Shown here: one piece after another, positions 62,953 to 64,000 of the stretch
Layout: the number at the start of each line of letters is the position of its first letter
Position numbering within the stretch: position 1 is the stretch's first letter
Source of the DNA: Anaerocolumna sp.
GTDB taxonomy: Bacteria; Bacillota; Clostridia; Lachnospirales; Lachnospiraceae
Assembly: GCA_029239975.1 (NCBI GenBank)
Contig: JARBTX010000009.1
Span: 24,581 to 88,580 of the forward strand
DNA: 64,000 nucleotides
Reading direction: 5' to 3'
Notes under the pieces: model-generated
Databases searched by the model: none
What the model saw: the letters and a program-made list of their open reading frames with translations, nothing else
What the model was told of the DNA's origin: nothing
Translations under genes and position numbers: made by a program

Positions 62953-64000
62953 TTACTCTATACATAATATATTAGGAAATACTTCTGGCTCGAACAACTG
63001 CAATAAACCATATCCAACACCTGATAATCCAATCATCAAACTCATATCTTCTGTTTGCTTTAGCTCCCCACTATCCCAGCTTTGTGTAAAAAATTTATCA
63101 ATGAAGTTTTCAACAGTTGCTAAACATTCTATTCTTAAGGTTTCATCATTTAAAATTAGTGAAGCATAATTTAATATAAGTAAATTGCCTATATCTCCAT
63201 GACATAAACAGTAATTATTACCAAATCCACTATTCTTTACTTCTTCTATCGCTATATAAATATCATGTTTAATATCTTCATTTATAAAACCATTTTTATA
63301 TAACAATAGTCTACTTAATAAAATGCCTGGAGCACCATGACACCATTTGGTATAATAGACTGCATCCTCCATCTGTTTTCGCCAATTATTTTTTTGTTTA
63401 TCAAACATGCTATTCTCATAGCAAAGTGAACTTGTTATAGTTTTAATTATGTCCTCATTTTTAGTTATTTCATATAACCGGATTAATTGAGAAATTACAC
63501 CAGCATTTCCATGTGAAAAACCTACATAACCTTCTTCACCCCAAGTAATCTGTTTGCCATCTTTTAATACAATTTCCTTTTGTTTTATTATCTTATAGAG
63601 TTCATTACAAGTATCTATTAGTAATTCTTTGGTTTCTATATTATCTGTATGCTCATATATAGATAAAAGCACACCTATCGTTCCTGAAACACCCGATACA
63701 ACATCATAACTTTGATCAGAATCACACAATTCTTTTATAATCCATACTTTTTCATATACAAAATTAATCAGTTCATTATTATTAAGAATTCTCCCTATAT
63801 GAAAAATGGAATATAAGCATCCGCTAATACCTGAGAATACACCAATTTTTGTAGTACCAAAATCTGAAATTTCATTGATAGAATTAATCACAACTGTTAT
63901 TGCTTCAAGACCTGCATTTTTTTAGTTTTCATCCCCTGTAATAGAACCCAAAGAAGATAAAAATAAAGATATACAACTATATCCAGAATATAAATCATTT
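62953..64000 (-). pseudogene. LanM/LanC-type lanthionine cyclase, C-terminal part with internal stop (partial)
   Basis: The zinc-site motifs of LanC domains are present: KWCHGAPGILL and CLCHGDIGNLL, which hold the Cys, Cys-His ligands. Upstream, the same frame holds DLYSGYSCISLFLSSLGSIT but is broken by a TAA at 63922-63924, where relatives have a Tyr codon (ITGDEN-stop-KNAGLEA). The first conserved Gly of the GxxG pair is also changed to Cys (SGYSC). It is either the C-terminal half of a LanM, whose dehydratase part lies off the window, or a separate LanC. Translation past the stop would need readthrough; a GTG at 63891 could restart but would lack the first helices. Confidence 0.8.

Overview
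The window is AT-rich (roughly 30% GC) DNA from a spore-forming, plant-polysaccharide-using Firmicute, most likely a Lachnospiraceae / Lachnoclostridium-type clostridium. The evidence is T-box leaders on two aminoacyl-tRNA synthetase genes, two Spo0E-like phosphatases, a LysM/GH18 spore-coat type protein, a GH43 xylosidase, strong AGGAGG ribosome binding sites, and TTG/GTG starts. Almost everything after argS is on the minus strand. No rRNA, tRNA, CRISPR array or intact insertion sequence was seen.

Layout. 1-8.9 kb: a cut-off XRE regulator, T-box plus argS, then small accessory genes (glutaredoxin-like protein, HExxH protein, AraC-VOC, broken S41 peptidase, alpha/beta hydrolase, CPBP protease). 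9-20.2 kb: a signalling region made by tandem duplication. Two PAS-GGDEF-HD-GYP proteins, each preceded by a Spo0E-like gene, flank a histidine kinase and a BTAD response regulator, with a bacteriohemerythrin upstream. Fossils of the missing partners remain in the two large gaps. 20.4-32.3 kb: a long ECF sigma factor, a giant MerR fusion with a textbook 19-bp-spacer promoter, a 2H phosphoesterase, T-box plus a TGS-less thrS, a LysM-GH18 protein with lost catalytic residues, a lipoprotein and a GH43 enzyme. 32.6-46 kb: an accessory strip of kinases, methyltransferases, acetyltransferase and many XRE regulators, several of them fused to other domains; one is frameshifted.

46.1-64 kb is the most interesting part: a minus-strand RiPP (ribosomally made, modified peptide) locus running off the window end. 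In transcription order it holds the C-terminal half of a LanM/LanC-type cyclase (with a stop codon), an ABC-ATPase scrap, a C39-peptidase ABC exporter, a 62-residue Ala/Gly-rich precursor peptide ending in Cys-Trp, an M50-like membrane protease, a B12-binding radical SAM enzyme, a PqqD-like protein, a SPASM radical SAM enzyme, then two repeats of a PqqD-like gene translationally coupled to a B12-radical SAM gene. After a tandem repeat come a GPP34-like protein, a MerR regulator, a NatAB-like ABC exporter, a second SPASM radical SAM enzyme and a fourth B12-radical SAM paralogue that lacks its GAESG motif.

Proposed working (inference): PqqD-like proteins or domains bind the precursor leader and present it to the B12-radical SAM and SPASM enzymes, the C39 transporter cleaves and exports the product, and the second ABC system exports or gives immunity. 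The broken cyclase and the deleted fourth radical SAM suggest that the locus is partly decaying or was rebuilt from a lanthipeptide cluster.
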